Assembly: GCF_900100495.1 (NCBI RefSeq)
Contig: NZ_FNCT01000025.1
Location: 1 to 42,887, forward strand
DNA from: Pseudomonas benzenivorans
GTDB taxonomy: Bacteria; Pseudomonadota; Gammaproteobacteria; Pseudomonadales; Pseudomonadaceae
DNA length: 42,887 nt
Direction of reading: 5' to 3'
The stretch's first letter is position 1. Each line of letters opens with the position of its first letter. The position numbers were made by a program, and so were the translations under genes. The notes beneath the pieces were generated by a model. The model saw nothing but the letters and a program-made list of their open reading frames with translations. It searched no databases and had not been told where the DNA came from. Below are positions 25,320-36,891 of this stretch, in pieces.

Positions 25320-25946
25320 CTAAGGCCGCCGCCAGACACTCGCCAGCCAGGGCTGTTGTTCACGCGGTAGGCCGGCCGGGCGGTAGTAGTGCTGCAGCTC
25401 GAGGAAGCCGGCGGCGCCGAGCAGCGCGCGCCAGTGCTGCAGGTCGTAATAGGCGCCGTAGCGCTCACCGTGCCAGCCTTCCTGGTTGGCGCCGCGCGGG
25501 TTGGAGCTGAACAGCACGCCGCCCGGCTTCAGCGTCGCGTGCAACTGGCGCAGCACCCGCGGCAGCTCCTGGCTGGGAACATGGAACAGCACGGCGTTGG
25601 CGAAGATGCCGTCGAAGCGTGCGGCCGGCAGGTCGAGGGCCAGGAAGTCCTGCAGCCAGACCTCGCAGCCGCTGGCTGCGCGGGCCATCTCGACGAAGCG
25701 CGGGCAGCCGTCCAGGCCGATCGCCGTGTGGCCCAGGGCGCTGAAGGTGCGCAGGTCGCGGCCTGGGCCGCAGCCGAAATCGAGGATCTGGTAGGGCGGC
25801 TCGGCCTGGATATGCCCGAGCAGGGCGGCGATGTTCTGGCTGACATCGTGATCGCGGGTGCCCTCGCGGAACTCCTCGGCGCACTGCTGGTAGTGGCGCA
25901 GGGTGAGGGCGCTGATCTGTGCGAGATCGTCGGGGCTGAGCGGCAT
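25320..25946 (-). CDS. Class I SAM-dependent methyltransferase
   Basis: 208 aa. Motif I ILDFGCGPGRDL (about residues 54-65) and post-I AIGLDGCPRFVEMAR bind S-adenosylmethionine; FDGIFANAVLFHVP near 112 is motif II/III; LKPGGVLFSSNP near 140 is the usual closing strand. The build is that of the Methyltransf_11/25 small-molecule group. The substrate is not deducible. It stands alone: upstream is a 140-bp candidate MITE, downstream a convergent AraC gene. It could be related to tellurite or small-acid methylases but no specific mark is seen. Confidence 0.88.
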   Translation of the reverse strand: MPLSPDDLAQISALTLRHYQQCAEEFREGTRDHDVSQNIAALLGHIQAEPPYQILDFGCGPGRDLRTFSALGHTAIGLDGCPRFVEMARAASGCEVWLQDFLALDLPAARFDGIFANAVLFHVPSQELPRVLRQLHATLKPGGVLFSSNPRGANQEGWHGERYGAYYDLQHWRALLGAAGFLELQHYYRPAGLPREQQPWLASVWRRP

Positions 25947-26040
25947 GCCGGGGGCCTTGAATGAAAGCGGATGGGCGTATTAAACCGCATCTGCCGCCGC
26001 CTGCGCGCGTTGCCGAGGCAGGCGGCGACCCAGCGGCCCA

Positions 26041-26180
26041 CTAGGAGGCTGTCCGAGAATGGCAATTGACTCCACATCGTAGGTTGGCGCTGAGCAACGA
26101 AGCCCAACAACATCACCCTGTTGGGCTTCGGGGAGTTCAGCCCAACCTACAAGAATCGGTAATCTCGGACAGGCTCCTAG
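26041..26180. mobile_element. Candidate MITE flanked by CTAG
   Basis: 18-bp ends CTAGGAGGCTGTCCGAGA (26041-26058) and its inverted copy with one mismatch (26163-26180). CTAG at each edge fits a 4-bp target duplication of the IS5 type. Nested inside is another inverted repeat: GTAGGTTGG / CCCAACCTAC outside and GAAGCCCAACA / TGTTGGGCTTC inside. There is no ORF. The right CTAG gives the TAG stop codon of the adjoining gamma-glutamyl ligase gene. Confidence 0.7.
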
Positions 26181-27529
26181 AGAAACCAGCGGTACTCCCG
26201 TGCGCTCAGGTCATGCATGAAGGCCAGATGATCCTGGCGCTTGTTCTCGCAGTAGACCATGACGAATTCGCTGCCCAGGCCCTGGTTGACCACGGGATGG
26301 TCGCGCATGGCGGCCACCGCGCCGAGCATGTCCTGGGGGAAGTCGATGCCGCTGGTGCGGTCCTGGTTGAGCGGGGCGATGGGTTCGCGCTGGGCATCCA
26401 GGCCATGCTCCATGCCGGTCAGGATGGCGGCCAACACCAGGTAGGGGTTGGCGTCGGCGCCGGCCAGGCGGTGTTCGAGGCGCAGGTTCTTGCCGTCCGA
26501 CTCGGGGATGCGGATGCACGCGTCGCGATCCTCGAAGCCCCAGCTGGCGCGGCTGGCGGCGTTGACCATGGCGCCGTAGCGGCGGAAGGCGTTGTGGTTG
26601 GCGGCGAAGATTGGCATGCAGTGCGGCAGCAGCTCCAGGCAGCCGGCCACGGCGTGGCGCAGCGGGCGCTGCTGGTCGGCGGCCAGCAGGTTGTGGCCGG
26701 CCGCGTCGTAGAGGCTGACGTGCACGTGCATGCCGCTGCCCGGCGCGTCCAGGTAGGGTTTGCTCATGAAGCTGGCGCGGTAGCCATGCTTCAGCGCCAC
26801 GCCGCGGCTGCTGCGGCAGAACAGGGCGGCCCAGTCGGCGGCGCGCAGGCCGTCGGCGCAGTGGCCGAAGTTGATCTCGAACTGCCCCGGGCCAAGCTCG
26901 GCGGTGATCACGTTGGCGTCCACGCCCTGCTCATTGGCCGCCAGGACCATCTCGTCGAGCAGGTCGGAAAAGCGCGACAGGCGCTCGATGTGCATGTTCG
27001 GCTGGTCGTCCGGATCGTCGGTCAGCGGGTCGCGGGGGAACTGCGGCAGGCCGTCGGCAAGCTTGCGGTCGAACAGGTAGAACTCCAGCTCGAAGGCCAC
27101 CACCGGACGGATACCGCGCGCGGCCAAACGCTGCAGCACCCTGGCCAGCACCTCGCGGGGCTCGAACTCGATGGGCGCCGCGGTGCCGTCCGAGCTGATC
27201 AGCATCTGCCCCAGCGGCTGGTTTTCCCAGCGCACCGGCTTGAGCGTGCCGGGGATCAGCCGGCGCGGCGCGTCCGGGTCGCCGTCGTTGAAGCAGTAGT
27301 CGCCGATCGGGTGCAGGCCGCCCTGGGCGCCGAGCAGCACGCAGTTCTGCGGCAGCTTGAGCGGGCTGCCGGCGGCGACCTTCTCGAGCATGTCGATCGG
27401 GTAGCGCTTGCCGTAGAAGTGCCCGGGGATGTCCAGGCAGATCAGGTCGACGTAGCGCACCTCCGGATAGCGGGCGCGGAAGGCGTGCACTTCGCTGAGC
27501 AGATCGGGAAAGCTTGTTGTTGTGGTCAT
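26177..27529 (-). CDS. Glutamine synthetase family protein, gamma-glutamylpolyamine synthetase-like
   Basis: 450 aa. Motifs of the glutamine synthetase fold: VVAFELEFYLFD, ELGPGQFEINFGH, FMSKPYLDAPGSGMHVHVSLYD, WGFEDRDACIRIP and LEHRLAGADANPYLVLAAIL. The first 110 residues (YVDLICLDIPGHFYGKRYPIDML) are those of PuuA/PauA relatives. It presumably ligates glutamate to a polyamine or other amine with ATP. The TAG stop (26177-26179) lies in the CTAG edge of a candidate MITE; the protein ends at EYRWFL, a few residues shorter than the paralogue at 12314, so either a natural stop was the target or the tail was clipped. Third gene of a set with a PuuR-like regulator and an oxidase. Confidence 0.85.
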   Translation of the reverse strand: MTTTTSFPDLLSEVHAFRARYPEVRYVDLICLDIPGHFYGKRYPIDMLEKVAAGSPLKLPQNCVLLGAQGGLHPIGDYCFNDGDPDAPRRLIPGTLKPVRWENQPLGQMLISSDGTAAPIEFEPREVLARVLQRLAARGIRPVVAFELEFYLFDRKLADGLPQFPRDPLTDDPDDQPNMHIERLSRFSDLLDEMVLAANEQGVDANVITAELGPGQFEINFGHCADGLRAADWAALFCRSSRGVALKHGYRASFMSKPYLDAPGSGMHVHVSLYDAAGHNLLAADQQRPLRHAVAGCLELLPHCMPIFAANHNAFRRYGAMVNAASRASWGFEDRDACIRIPESDGKNLRLEHRLAGADANPYLVLAAILTGMEHGLDAQREPIAPLNQDRTSGIDFPQDMLGAVAAMRDHPVVNQGLGSEFVMVYCENKRQDHLAFMHDLSAREYRWFL

Positions 27530-27575
27530 GGTTTGTTCCTGCGGGCAATGGGCTATTTCGCTACGCCGTCGTAGG

Positions 27576-27658
27576 AGCGGCCCATGGCCGCGAGCAGTAT
27601 CGCCATGCGGCGGTTCGCGGGCATGGCAACTAGGCGTCCCCCCGCTCCTACGGGACGG
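27576..27658. repeat. REP-like inverted repeat
   Basis: CCGTCGTAGGAGCGG (27576-27590) and CCGCTCCTACGGGACGG (27642-27658) are inverted copies apart from a short gap, a GTAGGAGC-type REP pair. It lies between the regulator gene stop and the ligase gene start, so it splits the co-directional set. Confidence 0.7.
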
Positions 27659-27662
27659 CTGT

Positions 27663-28220
27663 TTAGCGGAACACCCAGAGCACCCGCGTCGGTTGGTCGG
27701 TGAGGTTGGCGTAGCGGAACTGGCTGTGCGGCGGCAACTGGAAGCTGTCGTTGGGGCCGAGGGTCACCGGCTGTTCGGCGTCTTCCAGCCAGATGCTCAG
27801 CTCGCCCTCGAGGACGAAGCCGCCTTGTTCGGAACTGTCGTCCAGGTGCCCTTCGCCGCTGCTGGCGCCGGGCGCCAGGTGGCTCTCGAGCATGGCGAAG
27901 CCGGCCGACATGCTTGGCGACACCAGCACGTCGGTGATCCCGCCGGCGTAATACAGCGTGCGCCGCTCGCCGGGGCGGGTCACCCAGCGCAACGCGCGCG
28001 GCTTGCTCAGGCTGTAGAAATAGGTGGTCGGCACGCCCAGGGTCTCGCTGATCGCGGTGAGGTCGGCCACGGTCGGGCGCGACAGGCCGCGCTCGACCTG
28101 GGAGAGAAAGCCCACCGAACGGTCGATCCTGGCCGCCAGCTCGCCGAGGGTGAGGTTCTTGTGCTTGCGCAGGTCGCGAATCAGGATCGCCAGGCCTTCG
28201 ACTTCGTCTTGCATGTCCAT
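27663..28220 (-). CDS. XRE-cupin transcriptional regulator, PuuR-like
   Basis: 185 aa from the ATG at 28220 (GAGGAA about 7 nt upstream), which matches the usual PuuR/PauR length. Residues 8-65 are an XRE helix-turn-helix (LRKHKNLTLGELAARIDRSVGFLSQVERGLSRPTVADLTAISETLGV); residues 105-185 a cupin barrel (ESHLAPGASSGEGHLDDSSEQGGFVLEGELSIWL ... LGPNDSFQLPPHSQFRYAN). PuuR-type proteins repress polyamine genes and let go when putrescine or a relative binds. It lies between the oxidase (14 bp away) and the ligase; the TGAAA-type inverted repeats before the oxidase are its probable operators. Confidence 0.88.
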   Translation of the reverse strand: MDMQDEVEGLAILIRDLRKHKNLTLGELAARIDRSVGFLSQVERGLSRPTVADLTAISETLGVPTTYFYSLSKPRALRWVTRPGERRTLYYAGGITDVLVSPSMSAGFAMLESHLAPGASSGEGHLDDSSEQGGFVLEGELSIWLEDAEQPVTLGPNDSFQLPPHSQFRYANLTDQPTRVLWVFR

Positions 28221-28234
28221 GGTCGGTTCCTCGT

Positions 28235-29524
28235 TCAAATCAGATCGCGCAGGCGGTACCAGGCCTTGCCGGCGGCCTCCAGCGGCGCGGCGAGCAGCGT
28301 GCCGCCGGGGAAGCGCGGGTTGCCGATGGCCTGGTACAGGGCCAGCAGCGCGTCGTCGCCGAGGATCGCCTCGCTCACCGCGCGGGCGCCGGCCAGGGTC
28401 GGCAGCACGCCGTGGCCGGAGAAACCCTGCAGCCAGTAGCGCTGGCCCTGGCGGCCGATATCCGGGGTGCGCTTCAGGCTGACGTCGATATGCCCGCCCC
28501 AGGCGAACTCCAGTTCGACCCCGCGCAGCTGCGGGAATACCCGTTCCAGATGGGGCCGGGTCGCCGCCGCGATGTCCCGGGGGATGCCGCCCAGGTAGGT
28601 GCAGCCGCCGCCGAACAGCAGGCGCCGGTCCGGGGTCAGGCGGAAGTAGTCGGGGACGAACTGGTTGTCGATCACGCAGCTGTCCTGCGGCAGCAGCGAG
28701 TGGGCCAGCTCGGGGTCGAGCGGCACCGTCGCCACCTGGTAGGAGCCGACCGGCAGCAGGCGGCTGGAGAGCTGGCGGTCGAGGCGGTCGATATAGGCGT
28801 TGCAGGCCAGCACCAGCACCTCGCCGCGGACCTCGCCCTTGGCGGTACGGGCGATGTAGCCGGCGGCGCTTTCGCGGTAGTCGAGCACCTGGCTCTGCTC
28901 GTAGATGCGTCCGCCGGCCCGCTCGATGGCGGCGGCCAGGCCCTGGGCCAGCTTCAGCGGATTGAGGTGGGCGGCCTCGGGGTCGTAGAGCGCGGCCAGG
29001 TAGCGCGGGCTGGCGATCCACTCGGGCAGTTCGTCGCGGCCGATCAGGCGCAGGGCGGCGTAGCCCCACTTCGCCAGCGCGTCCGCCTGGGCCTCCTGCA
29101 GCAGCCTGACCCGGCGCGGCAGCACCGCGGTCCACAGGCTGCCGCGGCGGTAGTCGACCTCGAAGCCGTGGCGCTGCGGCAGCTCGCGCAGTTCGGCGGC
29201 GGCCCAGCGCATGCTGTCCCACAGGCGGCGGCTGCGCTCCAGGCCCAGGGCCTTTTCCAGCGGCGGCATGTCGCAGGACCAGCCGAGCAGCGCCTGGCCG
29301 CCGTTGCGCCCGGAGGCCGCCCAGGCCACCCGGCTGACCTCCAGCAGGCACACCCGCTTGCCGGCCAGGGCCAGGCGTAGCGCGGTGTGCAGGCCGCTGA
29401 AGCCGGCGCCGACGATCAGCACCTCGGTCTCCTCGCGGCCCGCCAGGGTCGGCCGCAGCGGGATCGGGCCGGGGTAGGTGCGGGCGTAGTAGCTGGCGAC
29501 ATGCTGGGCGGATTGCTTGAACAC
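28235..29524 (-). CDS. FAD-dependent oxidase, PuuB-like
   Basis: 429 aa, GTG start at 29524 with GAGG 6 nt before. FAD Rossmann motif EVLIVGAGFSGLHTALRLALAGKRVCLLE (about residues 34-62), then VAWAASGRNGGQALLGWSCD as in PuuB/PauB, a DAO-type core and the late WLQGFSGHGVLPTLAGARAV (about 365). It is expected to oxidise a gamma-glutamylated amine to the aldehyde. First gene of the oxidase-regulator-ligase set, it is preceded by repeated TGAAA half sites and a TATAGT -10 on its strand. It is similar in build to the oxidase at 13769-15082 but clearly separate, so the two sets probably handle different amines. Confidence 0.86.
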   Translation of the reverse strand: MFKQSAQHVASYYARTYPGPIPLRPTLAGREETEVLIVGAGFSGLHTALRLALAGKRVCLLEVSRVAWAASGRNGGQALLGWSCDMPPLEKALGLERSRRLWDSMRWAAAELRELPQRHGFEVDYRRGSLWTAVLPRRVRLLQEAQADALAKWGYAALRLIGRDELPEWIASPRYLAALYDPEAAHLNPLKLAQGLAAAIERAGGRIYEQSQVLDYRESAAGYIARTAKGEVRGEVLVLACNAYIDRLDRQLSSRLLPVGSYQVATVPLDPELAHSLLPQDSCVIDNQFVPDYFRLTPDRRLLFGGGCTYLGGIPRDIAAATRPHLERVFPQLRGVELEFAWGGHIDVSLKRTPDIGRQGQRYWLQGFSGHGVLPTLAGARAVSEAILGDDALLALYQAIGNPRFPGGTLLAAPLEAAGKAWYRLRDLI

Positions 29525-29532
29525 GGCAGCCT

Positions 29533-29583
29533 CATGAAATTATCTTTTGAAAATTTCATGAAAAAATACACTATAAATTTCAT
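29533..29583 (-). promoter_or_regulatory. Promoter with repeated TGAAA-type operators
   Basis: CATGAAATT (29533-29541) and AATTTCATG (29552-29560) form a perfect 9-bp inverted repeat with 10 nt between. A second pair, ATGAAA (29558-29563) and TTTCAT (29578-29583), shares its middle. On the minus strand TATAGT (rc of 29570-29575) is a good -10, so the sites overlap and follow the start point, as expected for a repressor. The PuuR-like protein encoded next door is the natural candidate. Confidence 0.6.
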
Positions 29584-29613
29584 TTGGCCAAGCGCGGCCC
29601 GCCAATGGCCGCC

Positions 29614-31272
29614 TCAGCTCGCCTGCCTGACCTGGTTGCGCCCGCCGTTCTTCGCCGCATACAGCGCCCGGTCGGCGTGCTCCAGCAGCTCGTCGGCGCT
29701 GCTGTCCTGCGCGGTGCAGGAGATGCCGGCGCTGAGGGTGACGGAGAACTCCGCGCCGGCGGCGATGAAGCGCAGTTCGGCGAAGCGTTGGCGGATCTCG
29801 TCGAGGATCCGCTGGGCCTGCTCCGGCGCGCAGTCCGGCAATACCGCGAGAAATTCCTCGCCGCCGTAGCGGCCGAGGCTGTCGACCCGCCGCAGGCGCT
29901 GGCGCAGCAGGTTGGCCAGGGCGCGGATGACGTTGTCGCCGGCGGCGTGGCCGTAACTGTCGTTGACCCGCTTGAAGTGGTCGATATCCAGCATCGCCAC
30001 GCTGGCCGGTTTGCCGCTGCGCTGCGCGCGCTCCAGTTCGATGGCCACCTGTTCCTTGATGTCGGCGTGCTTGAGCAGCCCGGTCAGGCTGTCGCGGGCC
30101 AGGGCGTTGCTCAGCAGGCGCGCGCGCTGGGCGCGGGAGAACACCGTGGTGACCAGGGCGTTGTCGGAAATCGGTTTGGTGACGAAGTCGTCGCCGGCCT
30201 TGATCAGCGCATTCATCTGCCGGGAAATATCGGTTTCCGCCGACAGGTAGATGATCGGTACGCGCAGCCAGTCGTCGTTGAAGCGGATGATCTGCGCCAG
30301 TTCCGGGCCGCTGCAGTCCGGCATGTTGACGTCGAGCAGCAGCACCTCCGGGTTGAAGTCGCGCATGCGGCCGAGGATCTGCGCCGGGTCGTGCAGCGTT
30401 TCCACCCGCATGTTGGCGCCGCGCAGGATCAGGCTGTAGCGGCTGGCCAGGTCCTGGTCGTCGTCGACGATCAGCACCCGGTAGGGTTCGCCGTGCTGCT
30501 GGGCGAAGCAGCGCTCCAGGCGGTTTTCCAGCTGGGGGATGTCCACCGGCTTGGTGAAGAAACCCAGGGCGGCGACCCGCACCGCCTCCAGGTGGGTGGC
30601 GAAGTCGTCCTGGGTGGTGATCACCAGCAGCGGCAGCGGTTTATCCAGTCGCTGTTGCAGGGCGGCGGCATAACCCAGGCCGGTTTGCCCTTGGTCGCCG
30701 AGGTTGACGTCGACGATCAGCGCATCCGGCAGGCGGCGTTGCAGCGCCGCGTCGAACGCGTCGATACGGGTGAAGTGCTCGGCGTGGTAGCCGAAGTTGC
30801 TCAGGGTCAGGCGCATGTTCTCGCCGACGCTGGCCTCGTCTTCGAGGATATAGATACGGCGGACATCCGTCTCCGGCTTGGCGCTCTGCCGCGGGCCGGG
30901 CGGGTTGTCCGCCGCCGGCTCGACCTGCAGCGGTTGCCGGGCGAACTGCTGCAATGCCTGGATGAATCTGTGCAGGCCCTGGCTCTGTTGTTGCAGGCTT
31001 TCCAGCCAGTGCACGGCCTGCTGCTCCAGTTCCCGGGCGCGCTGGCCGAGGCCGGCGAAGCCGAAGGTGCCGGCGGCACCGGCCAGCCTGTGCAACTGAT
31101 CGCGCAGGCTGCGCAGCTGGTGCAGTCGTTCGTCGGCAGTGCCGGCCTGCTGCAACTGCCCGGCCTTGTCGGCCAGCTGCGGCAGTTCCTCGGTCAGGCG
31201 CTCGGCGAATTTGGCGCTGAGCTGCTGCAGCTGGCGTTGCAGTTCGTCGCGGGGCTGGCGGGACTTATTCAT
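29614..31272 (-). CDS. HPt-REC-REC-GGDEF protein (diguanylate cyclase)
   Basis: 552 aa. Residues 10-115 form an HPt helical bundle with the phospho-histidine H61 in HRLAGAAGTFGF. REC1 (about 138-255) has EDE, the acceptor D in LIVDVNLGD, T in ITTQDD and K in FTKPV; REC2 (about 263-378) has VDDD, LLLDVNMPD, YLSAET and VTKPI. The GGDEF domain (about 390-550) carries GGEEF and an RRVD inhibitory site 5 residues before it, so it should make c-di-GMP and be product-inhibited. Having an HPt and two receivers in one chain is unusual. Its start overlaps the single-REC gene by 8 bp. Last gene of the signalling operon. Confidence 0.93.
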   Translation of the reverse strand: MNKSRQPRDELQRQLQQLSAKFAERLTEELPQLADKAGQLQQAGTADERLHQLRSLRDQLHRLAGAAGTFGFAGLGQRARELEQQAVHWLESLQQQSQGLHRFIQALQQFARQPLQVEPAADNPPGPRQSAKPETDVRRIYILEDEASVGENMRLTLSNFGYHAEHFTRIDAFDAALQRRLPDALIVDVNLGDQGQTGLGYAAALQQRLDKPLPLLVITTQDDFATHLEAVRVAALGFFTKPVDIPQLENRLERCFAQQHGEPYRVLIVDDDQDLASRYSLILRGANMRVETLHDPAQILGRMRDFNPEVLLLDVNMPDCSGPELAQIIRFNDDWLRVPIIYLSAETDISRQMNALIKAGDDFVTKPISDNALVTTVFSRAQRARLLSNALARDSLTGLLKHADIKEQVAIELERAQRSGKPASVAMLDIDHFKRVNDSYGHAAGDNVIRALANLLRQRLRRVDSLGRYGGEEFLAVLPDCAPEQAQRILDEIRQRFAELRFIAAGAEFSVTLSAGISCTAQDSSADELLEHADRALYAAKNGGRNQVRQAS

Positions 31273-31651
31273 GGGCGCGGCTCCAGATCTGCCGCACCTG
31301 GGCGGCCAGCTGCATGGGGTCGAAGGGCTTGATGATCACGTCGCGCGCCCCCAGGCTGCGGTAGTGCTCGATCTCCGCCGGCTGCACCTTGGCGGTCATG
31401 AAGACCACCGGGATCTGCCGGAGGTCCAGTCGTTCGCCGAGTTTCTCCAGGGTCTGCGGGCCATCCATGCCGGGCATCATCACATCCAGCAGGATGAAGT
31501 CCGGGGCGAAGCCCTGGATCCGCTCCAGGGCCTCCTGGCCGGAGGCGCAACTGAGCACCGTGAAACCGCCGACGGCCTCCAGGGCCACCCTGGCCACCGC
31601 CTGGATCGACGGATCGTCTTCCACGTGCAGGATGCGGGTCAGTTCAGGCAT
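31265..31651 (-). CDS. Single-domain response regulator
   Basis: 128 aa, one REC domain and nothing else. Acidic pocket E11/D12/D13, acceptor D56 in FILLDVMMPG, T86 in VFMTAK and K108 in IIKPFD are all there, so it can be phosphorylated. AAGGAG stands 8 nt before the ATG. It has no output domain and so acts by contact or as a phosphate shuttle. Placed between the histidine kinase (which has no REC) and the HPt-REC-REC-GGDEF protein, it is the obvious first acceptor in a His-Asp-His-Asp relay. It overlaps the next gene by 8 bp. Confidence 0.93.
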   Translation of the reverse strand: MPELTRILHVEDDPSIQAVARVALEAVGGFTVLSCASGQEALERIQGFAPDFILLDVMMPGMDGPQTLEKLGERLDLRQIPVVFMTAKVQPAEIEHYRSLGARDVIIKPFDPMQLAAQVRQIWSRAHE

Positions 31652-31748
31652 GCCGATTCTCCTTGGCGGCCGCGGTTGCAGGAAGTGTTGCGCATTGCCC
31701 CCAGGCTTGGCCAGCGCTGCCCGGTGCGCGGGAGGCTGCCGCTGCGGC

Positions 31749-35711
<3,963 letters not shown>

Positions 35712-35752
35712 CGGCGCGTTCCTAATCCTTCACGAGCGGGCCCCGGCTGCCG

Positions 35753-36886
35753 TCAGGCCAGCCCGGCGAGGCGGCGCAGCCGGGGCAGGTTGGCGTGGTC
35801 GGGGGCGGCTGCCAGTTCGCTGGCGGCCAGGTGCATGATGACCGCAGCTTTTTTCACGCTGTTGTTGGGCAGGCCATAGCAGGCCCCGATCAGCTCGCGC
35901 AGGGGCAGCGGCAGCTGCCAGCGCGCCTTGATGGCGATGGCGAAGGGCGAGCTGAACCGGCCGAGGGCTTGCATCAGCTGCGCCTCGCTGAGGCTGTGGC
36001 CGCTGTTCTCCCAGGCCTGGGCCTGGTAGAGCACGCAGAGTTCGCCCATGCGGTGCAGCAAGGCGGCGCAGTGCAAGGGTGCGGGGTCCAGGTTGCACTG
36101 ACGGGCCAGGGCGACGCTTCTTTCGGCCAGATGCTCGGCGGCATCCAGGTGTACATCGGCCAGCCTGCGCAGCAGTGCGTTTTCCAGCGAACTGGACTGG
36201 CGCAGGGCCAGCGCCATGGCCAGGTTGAGGCTGGTCGCTCCGCCGAGCCGTTGCAGCGCTTCGAGCAGGCTCAGGCAGGGACGCCCGCCACCGTTGTAGG
36301 CACTGCTGTTGGCCACCGCCAGTAGCCGGGCGCTCAGGGCCGGGTCGGTTTGCCAATCTGCGGCCAATTCGCGCAGGCCCAGTTGCTCGCCCTTGAAACT
36401 TTGCAGCAGGCGGTCCCTGATGTTTCTGTTCAATGGCAGGTCCAGCGCGCTGGCCGCCAGGCTTGCCAGGTGACTGAGCAAATCGCCCTCCGCCTCGCTC
36501 GGTTCGGCCGGGCGTTGCGGGTCGCCGGCGGGCAGCAGTTGTTCCAGGCTGGCGGCGACGCGTGCGGCCTGGAAGGGTTTGCTGATGAAGGCGTTGATGC
36601 CCAGCGCGCGCACCGCCATGACGCTGGCGCGGTCGGCGCGGCCGCTGATCATCACCAGCGGCACCTCGCGGCTCTGCCGGCGCACCTGCTCGAGCACTCG
36701 GGTGCCCTGGCCGTCCGGCAGGTTCCAGTCGGCGATCAGCAGGTCCGCAGGACGCTGCTGCCAGTCCGCCAGGGCGGCGGCGACGCTGTCGAGGCAGGTC
36801 ACCTCGGCGTTCGGACGCAGGCTGAGGACGATCTGCTCGAGCAGTTCGGCGATCAAGGGGTCGTCCTCGAGAATCATGATCCGCAT
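35753..36886 (-). CDS. REC-HDOD response regulator
   Basis: 377 aa. REC domain (1-118): acidic E7/D8/D9, acceptor D53 in LLIADWNLPDG, S81 in VMISGR and K103 in FISKPF. HDOD domain (about 150-345): LLQSFKGEQLGLRELAADWQTDPALSARLLAVANSSAYNGG, LEALQRLGGATSLNLAMALAL and AALLHRMGELCVLYQ. HDOD domains resemble HD phosphohydrolases but usually lack catalysis and work by binding partners; in Pseudomonas and Xanthomonas some affect c-di-GMP signalling. It follows the GGDEF-EAL gene by 5 bp and precedes the histidine kinase by 41 bp, so it is in the same operon and is likely a second output of that kinase. Confidence 0.92.
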   Translation of the reverse strand: MRIMILEDDPLIAELLEQIVLSLRPNAEVTCLDSVAAALADWQQRPADLLIADWNLPDGQGTRVLEQVRRQSREVPLVMISGRADRASVMAVRALGINAFISKPFQAARVAASLEQLLPAGDPQRPAEPSEAEGDLLSHLASLAASALDLPLNRNIRDRLLQSFKGEQLGLRELAADWQTDPALSARLLAVANSSAYNGGGRPCLSLLEALQRLGGATSLNLAMALALRQSSSLENALLRRLADVHLDAAEHLAERSVALARQCNLDPAPLHCAALLHRMGELCVLYQAQAWENSGHSLSEAQLMQALGRFSSPFAIAIKARWQLPLPLRELIGACYGLPNNSVKKAAVIMHLAASELAAAPDHANLPRLRRLAGLA

Positions 36887-36891
36887 AGCTG

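Noticed and set aside
28221..29351. N-terminal extension of the PuuR-like regulator into the oxidase gene
   Set aside because: The extension is a shadow of the oxidase in another frame; the ATG at 28220 has a good SD and gives the family's usual length.
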